A DNA stretch of 6,933 bases from Candidatus Woesearchaeota archaeon (GTDB lineage: Archaea > Nanobdellota > Nanobdellia > Woesearchaeales > UBA10200). The stretch is from NCBI GenBank assembly GCA_018302185.1, contig JAGVZX010000127.1, forward strand, positions 1 through 6,933, written 5' to 3'. Under the pieces are notes generated by a model that had not been told where the DNA came from, did not search any database, and saw only the letters and a program-made list of their open reading frames with translations. Positions 1-5,938 of the stretch are shown here, in pieces. How positions within the stretch are numbered: the stretch's first letter is position 1; the number at the start of each line of letters is the position of its first letter. The translations under genes were made by a program, and so were the position numbers.

Positions 1-826
1 TACCATCATGAAAATCTCTTTGAACAGTTAAATTACCTCCATTAATAGAATAATTTCTTTTTAGATAATTTCCAAATAGATTTAATTGTGAACTTGTAAA
101 GCGCCCAACTTTATAGGCATCTGGAGAGGCAAATGCATCAGGATCCTTATCCTTGACTTTAAAAATACGCCTGCCATCTCTTAAATCATTATAAAATGCA
201 GAATATACTCCGCTAAGATCAGAAAGTGCAGCAGATAAAGCAAAACTTAAATTATTAGATGCATCTTCTCCCCAATGTTCAATAGGCAGCTGAGCGCCTG
301 TGCCTATTATTGGCTTCCCTATATTGCGAAATATTAAGGCCATTGCTGCTAAAAGATAATTATGCGTATCTGTGCCGCCTGCAATCACAAATCCGTCAAA
401 TTCATCATAAAGAAGCGTTATAATATTAGCCATGCTAAGCCAATGTGGAAAGCGCGCATTTGTAGAGTCTATCGGTTTGTCTAAAGCAGACAACCATACC
501 AGATGCATTTTTTCTTCTAATGTTTTACCATCCTCAAATCTCTTATTTTGTATCGGCAAAAGAAGCTTCTTAGTATCGTCAGTAGGCACCAGTACCCTGC
601 TGCCATGCCTTTCTTCATAAGTCATCCCAAGTGTTCCGCCATAATATAATATCAAAACCCTTTTTTTAGCTGTATTATCTGGAATTGCTGCAATTTGATC
701 TTGGACTATTTCAGGCAAGTCTCTTTCGGATGAATATTTTCTAACTGTTGCTAAATTTTTTGCATGTATTTCGTTTGCAAGCTTAACTTTTTGTTCTAAA
801 GCTAGAGTAGCATCTTTATTCGTCAT
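1..826 (-). CDS. L-asparaginase, type I (AnsA-like), C-terminus cut by window edge
   Basis: Hydrolyses L-asparagine to aspartate and ammonia, probably in the cytoplasm. The frame is open from ATG at 826 to the left edge (275 residues), so the C-terminal part is missing. Residues 58-68 (LILYYGGTLGM) match the first active-site motif, with nucleophile Thr65. Residues 145-155 (GFVIAGGTDTH) carry the second catalytic pair Thr152-Asp153. DSTN at 120-123 corresponds to the substrate-binding DSS(D/N) segment. KPIIGTGAQLP (171-181) and RRIFKVK...DAFASP (219-235) follow the type I order, with Lys223 as likely catalytic Lys. The start is fixed by a GGAGG Shine-Dalgarno sequence seven bases upstream. 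About 55 residues precede the usual N-terminus; they look helical and not like the beta-barrel prefix of GatD, so the tRNA-dependent amidotransferase subunit is a less likely reading. The gene is divergent from the Lrp-type regulator, which may control it. Confidence 0.85.
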   Translation of the reverse strand, partial: MTNKDATLALEQKVKLANEIHAKNLATVRKYSSERDLPEIVQDQIAAIPDNTAKKRVLILYYGGTLGMTYEERHGSRVLVPTDDTKKLLLPIQNKRFEDGKTLEEKMHLVWLSALDKPIDSTNARFPHWLSMANIITLLYDEFDGFVIAGGTDTHNYLLAAMALIFRNIGKPIIGTGAQLPIEHWGEDASNNLSFALSAALSDLSGVYSAFYNDLRDGRRIFKVKDKDPDAFASPDAYKVGRFTSSQLNLFGNYLKRNYSINGGNLTVQRDFHDG

Positions 827-833
827 ATTATAT

Positions 834-838
834 CCTCC
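834..838 (-). promoter_or_regulatory. Shine-Dalgarno site of the asparaginase gene
   Basis: On the minus strand the sequence reads GGAGG, seven bases before ATG 826. It is the only strong ribosome-binding site seen directly ahead of a gene here, and it implies a leadered transcript. Confidence 0.75.
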
Positions 839-891
839 AAAAATTACAAATGTCGCATTTAGAGAGTTTACTTCTAGAACATAGTAACAAG

Positions 892-899
892 TATATAAG
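892..899 (-). promoter_or_regulatory. Probable TATA box of the asparaginase gene
   Basis: The minus strand reads CTTATATA, close to the archaeal TATA consensus. A start about 26 bases downstream would fall near 869-870 and give a leader of roughly 43 bases containing the GGAGG site. An imperfect palindrome lies just downstream: TTACT at 868-872 against AGTAA at 883-887, with TTCTAGAA at 872-879 overlapping it. This could be a regulator site. Confidence 0.5.
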
Positions 900-942
900 T
901 ATATTCCTAAAAAAGAGGAAAATTATGCAAAAAATAGAAATA

Positions 943-950
943 TTTATATA
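943..950 (+). promoter_or_regulatory. TATA box of the Lrp-type regulator gene (leaderless)
   Basis: TTTATATA is a perfect archaeal TATA box. It is preceded by purine-rich AGAAA at 936-940, suitable for TFB contact. Its centre lies about 27 bases before ATG 974, so the transcript probably begins at or next to the start codon, and no Shine-Dalgarno sequence is present. Confidence 0.7.
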
Positions 951-957
951 TAAAATG

Positions 958-969
958 GAACAAATGTTC
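958..969 (+). promoter_or_regulatory. 12-bp palindrome between TATA box and start, candidate operator
   Basis: The sequence is GAACA-AA-TGTTC, two perfect 5-bp arms around a 2-bp centre. It lies between the TATA box and ATG 974, where a bound protein would block polymerase recruitment or the transcription start. Archaeal Lrp-family regulators often repress their own genes from such positions. The assignment is inferred from position and symmetry only. Confidence 0.4.
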
Positions 970-973
970 GTAT

Positions 974-1414
974 ATGGACAAGAAAGATGAACAAATTATA
1001 GAATGCTTGAGCGAAGATAGCAGCTTAACAACCAGAGAGATTTCTAAGAAAACCAGAATACCTATAACAACCGTACACAAGAGAATAAAAAAACTTAAAC
1101 AGGAAGGGACCATAAAGAAATTTACAATCGAATTAGATAATAAAAAAATAGGTAAAGCTTTTTCTGCGATTATTTTGATCTCTTGCGATTATAAATTGCT
1201 GAAAGAACTAAAAAAAGATCAGCACCAGCTTGCAAAAGAATTATCACATATTCCAGAAGTTGTAAGCGTTGATGTTGTAACTGGAGTGACTGATATTGTC
1301 GTAAAAGTCAGGATGAAAGATGTAGAAGAGTTTGATACATTTTTGCTTAAAAAGTTTCAGAAAATACTTGGAGTAGACCGTACTCAGTCATTGGTTGTTA
1401 TGCATGAAGCATGA
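974..1414 (+). CDS. Lrp/AsnC-family transcriptional regulator
   Basis: A 146-residue DNA-binding regulator of normal family length. Residues 1-50 form the AsnC-type winged helix-turn-helix: DEQIIECLSEDSSLTTREIS, then the recognition helix region TRIPITTVHKRIKKLKQEG, then the wing around IKKFTIELD. Residues from about 60 to the end form the RAM ligand-binding and oligomerisation domain, with beta strand AFSAIILIS, the VVTGVTDIVVKVRMKDVEEF core and the closing strand TQSLVVMHE. Such proteins usually form dimers to octamers that sense amino acids. ATG 974 fits the TATA spacing for a leaderless mRNA. Divergence from an asparaginase gene and closeness to proline biosynthesis genes suggest control of amino-acid metabolism, but the effector is unknown. 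A palindrome just upstream suggests autoregulation. Confidence 0.9.
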   Translation: MDKKDEQIIECLSEDSSLTTREISKKTRIPITTVHKRIKKLKQEGTIKKFTIELDNKKIGKAFSAIILISCDYKLLKELKKDQHQLAKELSHIPEVVSVDVVTGVTDIVVKVRMKDVEEFDTFLLKKFQKILGVDRTQSLVVMHEA

Positions 1415-1429
1415 TTCTATAGAAAACAA

Positions 1430-1435
1430 TTTATA
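1430..1435 (+). promoter_or_regulatory. TATA box of the tatD-like gene
   Basis: TTTATA centred near 1432.5 lies 25-26 bases before ATG 1458. This matches leaderless initiation and supports ATG 1458 over TTG 1452, which lies two codons upstream in the same frame. Confidence 0.5.
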
Positions 1436-1457
1436 GACAGGTATAATTTCTTTGATT

Positions 1458-2150
1458 ATGATAACTAAGGCTTATACAGATGAATCAGATCCATCAAGCA
1501 ATTTAATGCTGGTAGACGTCCATGCACACTTAGACCATAGCTGGTTTGGAGATGAGTTAGATGCTGTTATTTCTCGAGCTAAAAAAGCTGGCGTTCGTGT
1601 GATTATTCAGAATGGAGTAAATCCAGAGACAAACAGACTAAGCTTAGAGATGGCTAAGAAATATGATATAGTTAAGGTTGCGTTAGGCATCTATCCTATT
1701 GATGCATTAAATAAAGAGATTGAAGAAGGGGAATATCCATTAAGAGGCAATAAGTTTGATGTTAATGAAGAGCTTGAGTTTATCGGCAAACAGAAAGATC
1801 AGATTATTGCATTAGGAGAAGTCGGATTGGATGATTTCCATGTAAAAGGAAAGCTTGAGTCGCAAAAGAAAACTTTTCAGAAAATAATTGAGCTGGCTGA
1901 GAAAATAAAAAAGCCATTGATCGTGCATTCAAGGGATGCAGAGAAAGAAGTTATTGATATGCTTGAGAGCAGCAAATGCAAGAAAGTGGATATGCACTGT
2001 TTTTCCGGCAACATGAAGCTTGTCAAAAGAGCTGCTGACCTAGGCTTTCATTTTTCTATCCCAACAAGCGTTGTCTATAATATGCATTTTAAAGAAATAG
2101 TAAAAAGAGTCGGAATAACAGTGCATATCCACTTTCTTGCATTTGCTTAG
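1458..2150 (+). CDS. tatD: TatD-family metal-dependent hydrolase, disrupted at the C-terminus
   Basis: The TatD family comprises TIM-barrel metallohydrolases, several of them DNases. From ATG 1458 (leaderless, see TATA box) the frame encodes 230 residues. An alternative start, ATG 1506, would begin MLVDVHAHLD as many relatives do. Metal ligands are visible in order: the HxH pair in VDVHAHLDH (His22, His24), Glu121 in LGEVGLD, His157 in LIVHSRD and His180 in MHCFSG. The normal barrel sequence continues to KEIVKRVGI and then turns into TVHIHFLAFA and a TAG stop. The expected (T)ETD(A/S)P segment with the final metal-binding Asp is missing. The cause is an inverted copy of bases 1971-2007 at 2111-2147. 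Family members run about 250-270 residues; the missing tail is present downstream in the -1 frame. As written the product should lack the last ligand and last barrel elements, so it is probably non-functional unless the disruption is an artefact. Confidence 0.85.
   Translation: MITKAYTDESDPSSNLMLVDVHAHLDHSWFGDELDAVISRAKKAGVRVIIQNGVNPETNRLSLEMAKKYDIVKVALGIYPIDALNKEIEEGEYPLRGNKFDVNEELEFIGKQKDQIIALGEVGLDDFHVKGKLESQKKTFQKIIELAEKIKKPLIVHSRDAEKEVIDMLESSKCKKVDMHCFSGNMKLVKRAADLGFHFSIPTSVVYNMHFKEIVKRVGITVHIHFLAFA
1971..2007 (+). repeat. Left (source) arm of a 37-bp inverted repeat within tatD
   Basis: Bases 1971-2001 are the exact reverse complement of 2117-2147 (31 bp). After one mismatch (2002/2116) the match resumes over 2003-2007 against 2111-2115. 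This arm encodes the conserved TatD sequence SKCKKVDMHCFSG, so it is the original. Confidence 0.95.
2111..2147 (-). repeat. Right (copied) arm of the inverted repeat, replacing the tatD ETD segment
   Basis: Reverse complement of 1971-2007 with one mismatch in 37 bp; the arms are 103 bp apart. It sits exactly where family alignment expects the last metal-binding Asp codon and it introduces the TAG stop at 2148-2150. From base 2121 to the KGERNEP codons there are 38 bases, against about 42 expected for an intact TatD segment. The change is therefore a replacement of similar length, not a simple insertion. Confidence 0.9.
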
Positions 2151-2284
2151 GACCTGTCAAAGGAGAGAGAAATGAGCCTGTGTATATTGCGCAGAGCATA
2201 AAGACAATTGCTGAACTTAAAAGTTTTACAGTAGAGGAATGCGCAAATAATATCTTTCTGAATTATAAGAGATTGTTTGAGTGA
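2138..2284 (+). pseudogene. Detached C-terminus of the TatD-like gene, -1 frame
   Basis: In the -1 frame relative to the upstream part, bases from about 2148 encode LGPVKGERNEPVYIAQ and on to LNYKRLFE, ending in TGA at 2282-2284. This is the standard TatD tail: a (K/R)G(K/R)RNEP motif, a helix, and the NxxxLF end. It has no stop codon or start signal of its own and follows directly on the broken frame. It is a remnant of the same gene, not a separate one. Its stop abuts the proB stop codon (2285-2287) on the opposite strand with no gap. Confidence 0.8.
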
Positions 2285-3361
2285 TTACAGTATAACCAAA
2301 TTCTCCCTCTTGACTGCATTCTTGTGGCCAGACTGCTTTTTGATCTTGTCTAATGTTGCGCTATCGTAATCAACTATGGCTTTTGCAAATGTCTTGTCTT
2401 TGTAAACTAAGTCAACCACATCATTCTTGTTGAAATCACCAAGAACTGTGTTTATGCCAGCAGGCAGTAGATTTTTGCCTGCATTTAATAAGTCTTGTAC
2501 GCAGTCATCCACTATCAGCTTTCCAGCAGCAGGTGCAAACATGATCCAACGCTTTTTGTCAGGAATTTTTTTTGATGGATAGAAAATTGTGCCAAGCTCT
2601 TCATTATTTATTATTCTTGGCAGTACATTTTTCTCTTTACCATTGGCAATTACCATAACTATGCCGGCATTATTGCATAATTTTGCTGCATCGAGCTTTG
2701 TTTTCATGCCACCTGAACCTAAGCCAGAGGATTTGCCTGCAGTTTTTAGGATCTCATCTGTAACACTTAACACTTCTGAAATTATTTTTGCATTCTTGTG
2801 CTCTTTTGGATTTTTGTCATACAAACCTGAGATGGTTGATAACAGTATTAGAAGATCTGCTTCTATCTTGCTGGCAACTATTGCAGATAACCTATCATTA
2901 TCTCCAAAACTTGCGTCTATCTCTGCTATGCTTATTGAGTCATTCTCATTGATTATTGGAACTACATCCAGAACAAACAACTGTGTCAATGCATTCTTTA
3001 GATTAAGATAAGATTGCCTGTCTGTGAAAGTGTCGTAAGTCAGCAAAAGCTGAGCAACCTTGATATTTTCTTCTGAGAATGCATCTCTCCATGATTGCAT
3101 AAGGATTGTCTGGCCAATGGAAGCAGTTGCCTGCCTTAAAGCAATATCTCTTGGTTTCTGCTTTAATGCAAGCTCTTTTACACCTAAGCCAATGGCTCCA
3201 GATGTTACAATCACAACATTGCATTTCTTCTTGTCCTTTAATTCTGCTATCTGTTTTGAGATATCTCTAAGAAAATCTAAGTCTGCACTGCCATCTTCTT
3301 TAGTAATGGTCTGAGTGCCTATCTTAACTACGATTATCCTTGAGTTTTGTAAGTTGCGCAT
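2285..3361 (-). CDS. proB: Glutamate 5-kinase
   Basis: Phosphorylates L-glutamate with ATP to gamma-glutamyl phosphate, the first step of proline synthesis; cytoplasmic. The 358 residues match the bacterial two-domain form. The amino-acid kinase domain (about 8-255) has VVKIGTQTIT (Lys13, ATP phosphate), TSGAIGLG (Ser54), NENDSIS with Asp141, FGDNDRLSA with Asn155, LLSTISGLYDKNP and GSGGMKTKLDAA (Lys222). A C-terminal PUA domain (about 273-358) includes GDFNKNDVVDLV. Ser54, Asp141 and Asn155 correspond to the glutamate-binding residues of the E. coli enzyme. ATG 3361 gives the normal N-terminus. It lies 54 bases downstream of proA on the same strand, so co-transcription is likely. In bacteria this enzyme is feedback-inhibited by proline; whether that holds here cannot be seen. 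Confidence 0.95.
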   Translation of the reverse strand: MRNLQNSRIIVVKIGTQTITKEDGSADLDFLRDISKQIAELKDKKKCNVVIVTSGAIGLGVKELALKQKPRDIALRQATASIGQTILMQSWRDAFSEENIKVAQLLLTYDTFTDRQSYLNLKNALTQLFVLDVVPIINENDSISIAEIDASFGDNDRLSAIVASKIEADLLILLSTISGLYDKNPKEHKNAKIISEVLSVTDEILKTAGKSSGLGSGGMKTKLDAAKLCNNAGIVMVIANGKEKNVLPRIINNEELGTIFYPSKKIPDKKRWIMFAPAAGKLIVDDCVQDLLNAGKNLLPAGINTVLGDFNKNDVVDLVYKDKTFAKAIVDYDSATLDKIKKQSGHKNAVKRENLVIL

Positions 3362-3415
3362 TATAGTTTTTATATGTTTAAATTATTTTTAGTTATCACG
3401 ATATAATATTATTAG

Positions 3416-4690
3416 CTATGCTCTTAACTGTCCATTCCCAAATACTAAATATTTGTAGGTTGTCAATTCCTTTAATCCAACTGGACCACGAGCATGCAAT
3501 TTGTCAGTTGAGATTCCAATTTCTGCGCCTAAGCCAAACTCAAACCCATCATTGAATCTTGTTGATGTATTAGCAAATACTGCGCTTGCATCTATGTTGT
3601 CCATAAATTCTTTTATTTTCTTCTGGTTTTTGCTGATTATCGCTTCTGAGTGCTTTGTGCTATGCGCATTTATGAAGTCAATAGCTTCTTGCAAAGAGTC
3701 AACTACCTTGACTGCAATTATCAAGTCTAAAAATTCTGTGTCATAATGCTCTTCCCTTGCGCGCTCTATTTCAAGAGAGTGCTTTTCTGCAATCTCTAAA
3801 GTTTTTTCATCGCCAAATATCTTTACACCTTCATCTTGGTATCTTTTTAGAAGGGTTGGAAGGAATTTGCCTGCAATCTTTTCATTTACAACAAGACATT
3901 CCATGGCATTGCATGTTCCTGGACGCTGACATTTTGCGTTTAAGCAAACTTTTTCTGCTAAAGCTAAATCTGCCTCATCATCAACATAAGTATGGCAGAT
4001 TCCTTGATAATGCTTGATTACAGGAATCTTTGAATGCTCTGCAATCGCTTTGATCAAGCCATATCCTCCTCGAGGAATTACTACATCAATGTATTTCTCT
4101 TGTTCAAGTAAAATGTTAACCGCTTCCCTGTCTGGGTTTGTGACTAATTGGACAGTGTTTTTATGGATCCTTAATTTTTCTAATGCTGCAGTTATTATGC
4201 CTGCTAATATCTTGTTTGAGTTTAGCGCATCACTGCCACCTCTTAGTATTATTGAGTTGCCTGATTTTAAAGCAAGTGAAGCAGCATCTATAGTGACATT
4301 TGGACGAGATTCGTAAATCATTAGAATGACTCCTAATGGTACGCTGACTTTTTTCAGCAAAAGAGCATTTTTTAATGTTCGTTCTTCTAATATTCTGTTG
4401 AGAGGATCATCCAATGCAATTATTTGCTTTACACCAGAAATCATGCTATCAACGTAATTGTCTGTCAATGTAAGACGATCAATAAATGCTGCAGATAGCT
4501 TATTCTTTTTCGCTGCTTCAATGTCTTTTTTATTTTCTTCAAGTATTTGAGAACGGTTTTTGTCTAGCAGCAAAGCTATTTCTGAGAGAACTTTATTTCT
4601 CTGCTCTATCGAGAGGGTTGCAAGCTTGTAGGAAGCATCTCTAGCTTGCTTTGCTAATTTTTCTATTTCCTTTTGTAGTTTTGATTGCAT
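3416..4690 (-). CDS. proA: Glutamate-5-semialdehyde dehydrogenase (gamma-glutamyl phosphate reductase)
   Basis: Reduces gamma-glutamyl phosphate with NADPH to glutamate-5-semialdehyde, which cyclises to pyrroline-5-carboxylate. The 424 residues are full length for this aldehyde-dehydrogenase-fold enzyme (E. coli 417). Visible motifs are VPLGVILMIYESRPNVT (117-133), LKSGNSIILRGG (141-152), the catalytic segment KCQRPGTCNAMECLVV with Cys260 as likely nucleophile, and the ProA signature around residues 371-410 (FANTSTRFNDGFEFG, ISTDKLHARGPVGL). ATG 4690 gives the standard N-terminus. Upstream, TTTACAAATA (4718-4709, minus) is a weak TATA candidate for a leaderless start. The gene sits between proC and proB, all in one direction. 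A structured 200-bp element separates it from proC, so it may have its own promoter. Confidence 0.95.
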   Translation of the reverse strand: MQSKLQKEIEKLAKQARDASYKLATLSIEQRNKVLSEIALLLDKNRSQILEENKKDIEAAKKNKLSAAFIDRLTLTDNYVDSMISGVKQIIALDDPLNRILEERTLKNALLLKKVSVPLGVILMIYESRPNVTIDAASLALKSGNSIILRGGSDALNSNKILAGIITAALEKLRIHKNTVQLVTNPDREAVNILLEQEKYIDVVIPRGGYGLIKAIAEHSKIPVIKHYQGICHTYVDDEADLALAEKVCLNAKCQRPGTCNAMECLVVNEKIAGKFLPTLLKRYQDEGVKIFGDEKTLEIAEKHSLEIERAREEHYDTEFLDLIIAVKVVDSLQEAIDFINAHSTKHSEAIISKNQKKIKEFMDNIDASAVFANTSTRFNDGFEFGLGAEIGISTDKLHARGPVGLKELTTYKYLVFGNGQLRA

Positions 4691-4740
4691 CTTTCTATCA
4701 CATAATTTTATTTGTAAATTGACTTAATTATTATAGTTCT

Positions 4741-4940
4741 AAAACGGTTGCGACCGCCTGCGAGCACTTGCTTAGATCATCAAAGAGTTGCTCCTCCTCT
4801 ACGCTTAGTAAAGTAGCTGTGACATAAGGTAAATTATATTATGTGATTATAGTTTAGTTAATGGTTGGCACTGCCCGTCGCAACTTGGCATAGTTAACCA
4901 AATTCGTGCTCGCAAAAAATTTGGCCGTCGCAACCGTTTT
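4741..4940. repeat. About 200-bp inverted-repeat-bounded element between proC and proA, MITE-like or structured RNA
   Basis: The ends are AAAACGGTTGCGACCGCC (4741-4758) and its reverse complement at 4923-4940, pairing at 17 of 18 positions. A second perfect pair is nested inside: GCGAGCAC (4760-4767) with GTGCTCGC (4906-4913). CCGTCGCAAC occurs twice in direct orientation (4875-4884 and 4925-4934), and its core GTCGCAAC also occurs inverted at 4747-4754. The ends are clearly richer in GC than the flanks. No transposase and no clear target-site duplication are visible. A full-length fold would bring the ends together like a MITE or a large RNA stem. It carries no tRNA-like or supported coding feature. 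Confidence 0.6.
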
Positions 4941-4972
4941 TTAGGCATTTAGTGATTTATTTTTATTCTTTT

Positions 4973-5836
4973 TTATTTCCCTTTTGCTAATTCATCTGCG
5001 CGCTTAATAGCTGCATGGATTGTTTCGTCTAATATGCCTTTGACATTCTTTTGTTCAAACACTTTCAATGCAGCTTCTGTAACTCCATTTGGGGAAGCTA
5101 CCATCTTGATCAGTTCAGTAGGCTGCATCTTTGTTTCTAATAATAATTTGCCAGTGCCTAAACATGTCTGTTCTGCTAATTGTAAAGCTATATCTGGTGA
5201 TAAGCCTTGCTTGATTGCTGCTTTTACAAAACCATCTATAAAATATGCGAAAAATGCTGGACCACAGCCTGAAACAGCAGTAGCTGATGCGATCAGTTCT
5301 TCCTTTAATTCAAAGGCTTTGCCACCTGCATTTAGGATTTGCAATAAATTTTCTTTATCCTGTGTAGTAGCTTTTTTTCCTAATGAGTAGACAGCTGCCA
5401 TCTCACCTACTAAACAAGGGGTGTTGGGCATGACTCTTATGATCTTTGCATTTGGAAGATGTTGCTCTAATGTTGCAATTGTTATTCCTGCTGCGATTGA
5501 AACAACTAGCTTATTTTTTGTCTCTTTAGAGATCTCTTTCAATAGTTCAACCATATCTTGTGGCTTGACGCAAAGGAATATGATTTCTGCTTGGCTGCAA
5601 ACTCCTAAGTTGTCTGAAAGGTTAATATTGAACTGTAAGTGTGCTGCATCTAAGTTCTCTTTTTTTACATCGCTGCAAAATATGTCTTGTGATGTGAGAA
5701 GCTTAGAGCTAAGAATACTTTTGATCAATGCAGTTGCCATCTTGCCTGTGCCTATGAAACCTAAGCTTATGCCCAATTTTGCTGTTGTTTTTTGGATACT
5801 TTTTGCCTTAGGTTTTTTATTTTTGTTTTTTGCCAT
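4973..5836 (-). CDS. proC: Pyrroline-5-carboxylate reductase
   Basis: Catalyses the last step of proline synthesis, reducing pyrroline-5-carboxylate with NAD(P)H; cytoplasmic. The 287 residues contain the Rossmann nucleotide-binding motif GFIGTGKMA (26-34), FLCVKPQ (87-93), RVMPNTPCLVG (134-144), the family signature SGCGPAFFAYFIDGF (189-203) and MVASPNGVTEAALKVFE (245-261), the helical dimerisation region. It is longer than E. coli ProC (269) owing to about 20 extra N-terminal residues with eight lysines. ATG 5836 is supported by a TATA box about 27 bases upstream (leaderless). It is first in the proC-proA-proB series and divergent from the Asn/Ser-rich gene. Confidence 0.95.
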   Translation of the reverse strand: MAKNKNKKPKAKSIQKTTAKLGISLGFIGTGKMATALIKSILSSKLLTSQDIFCSDVKKENLDAAHLQFNINLSDNLGVCSQAEIIFLCVKPQDMVELLKEISKETKNKLVVSIAAGITIATLEQHLPNAKIIRVMPNTPCLVGEMAAVYSLGKKATTQDKENLLQILNAGGKAFELKEELIASATAVSGCGPAFFAYFIDGFVKAAIKQGLSPDIALQLAEQTCLGTGKLLLETKMQPTELIKMVASPNGVTEAALKVFEQKNVKGILDETIHAAIKRADELAKGK

Positions 5837-5859
5837 AACTCATCCAAATTGATTAATTG

Positions 5860-5867
5860 TATATAAA
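5860..5867 (-). promoter_or_regulatory. proC: TATA box of proC (leaderless)
   Basis: The minus strand reads TTTATATA, identical to the regulator-gene box, with purine-rich AGAGAGAA just upstream as a TFB site. Its centre is about 27 bases from ATG 5836. A start there leaves essentially no leader. Confidence 0.7.
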
Positions 5868-5938
5868 TATTCTCTCTAAAAATTACCAAAAATTATTAAT
5901 ACCCTAGAGTATTATCTACTGATAGAACAGACACTGCC

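Noticed and set aside
2138..2153. Programmed frameshift at the tatD stop (CTTAGGA resembles the yeast Ty1 +1 site)
   Set aside because: The required shift is -1 (or +2), the +1 frame stops soon after, no slippery heptamer fits, and a frameshift would not restore the missing ETD residues.
2589..3011. Plus-strand open frames inside proB, proA and proC (for example 2589-3011, 4014-4316, 5421-5852)
   Set aside because: They are antisense shadows of well-supported enzymes, with no motifs, promoters or ribosome-binding sites of their own.
4772..4802. GGAGG-type site followed by ATG-ATC-TAA on the minus strand upstream of proA, resembling a minimal leader peptide
   Set aside because: A two-codon frame is easily a chance match, and no attenuator-type alternative hairpin next to proA could be identified.
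4731..4838. Minus-strand open stretch of about 35 codons in the proC-proA spacer with protein-like sequence (SVEEEQLFDDLSK), ending just upstream of proA
   Set aside because: It has no ATG, GTG or TTG start, is short, and lies inside the inverted-repeat element. A decayed gene fragment is possible but not supportable.
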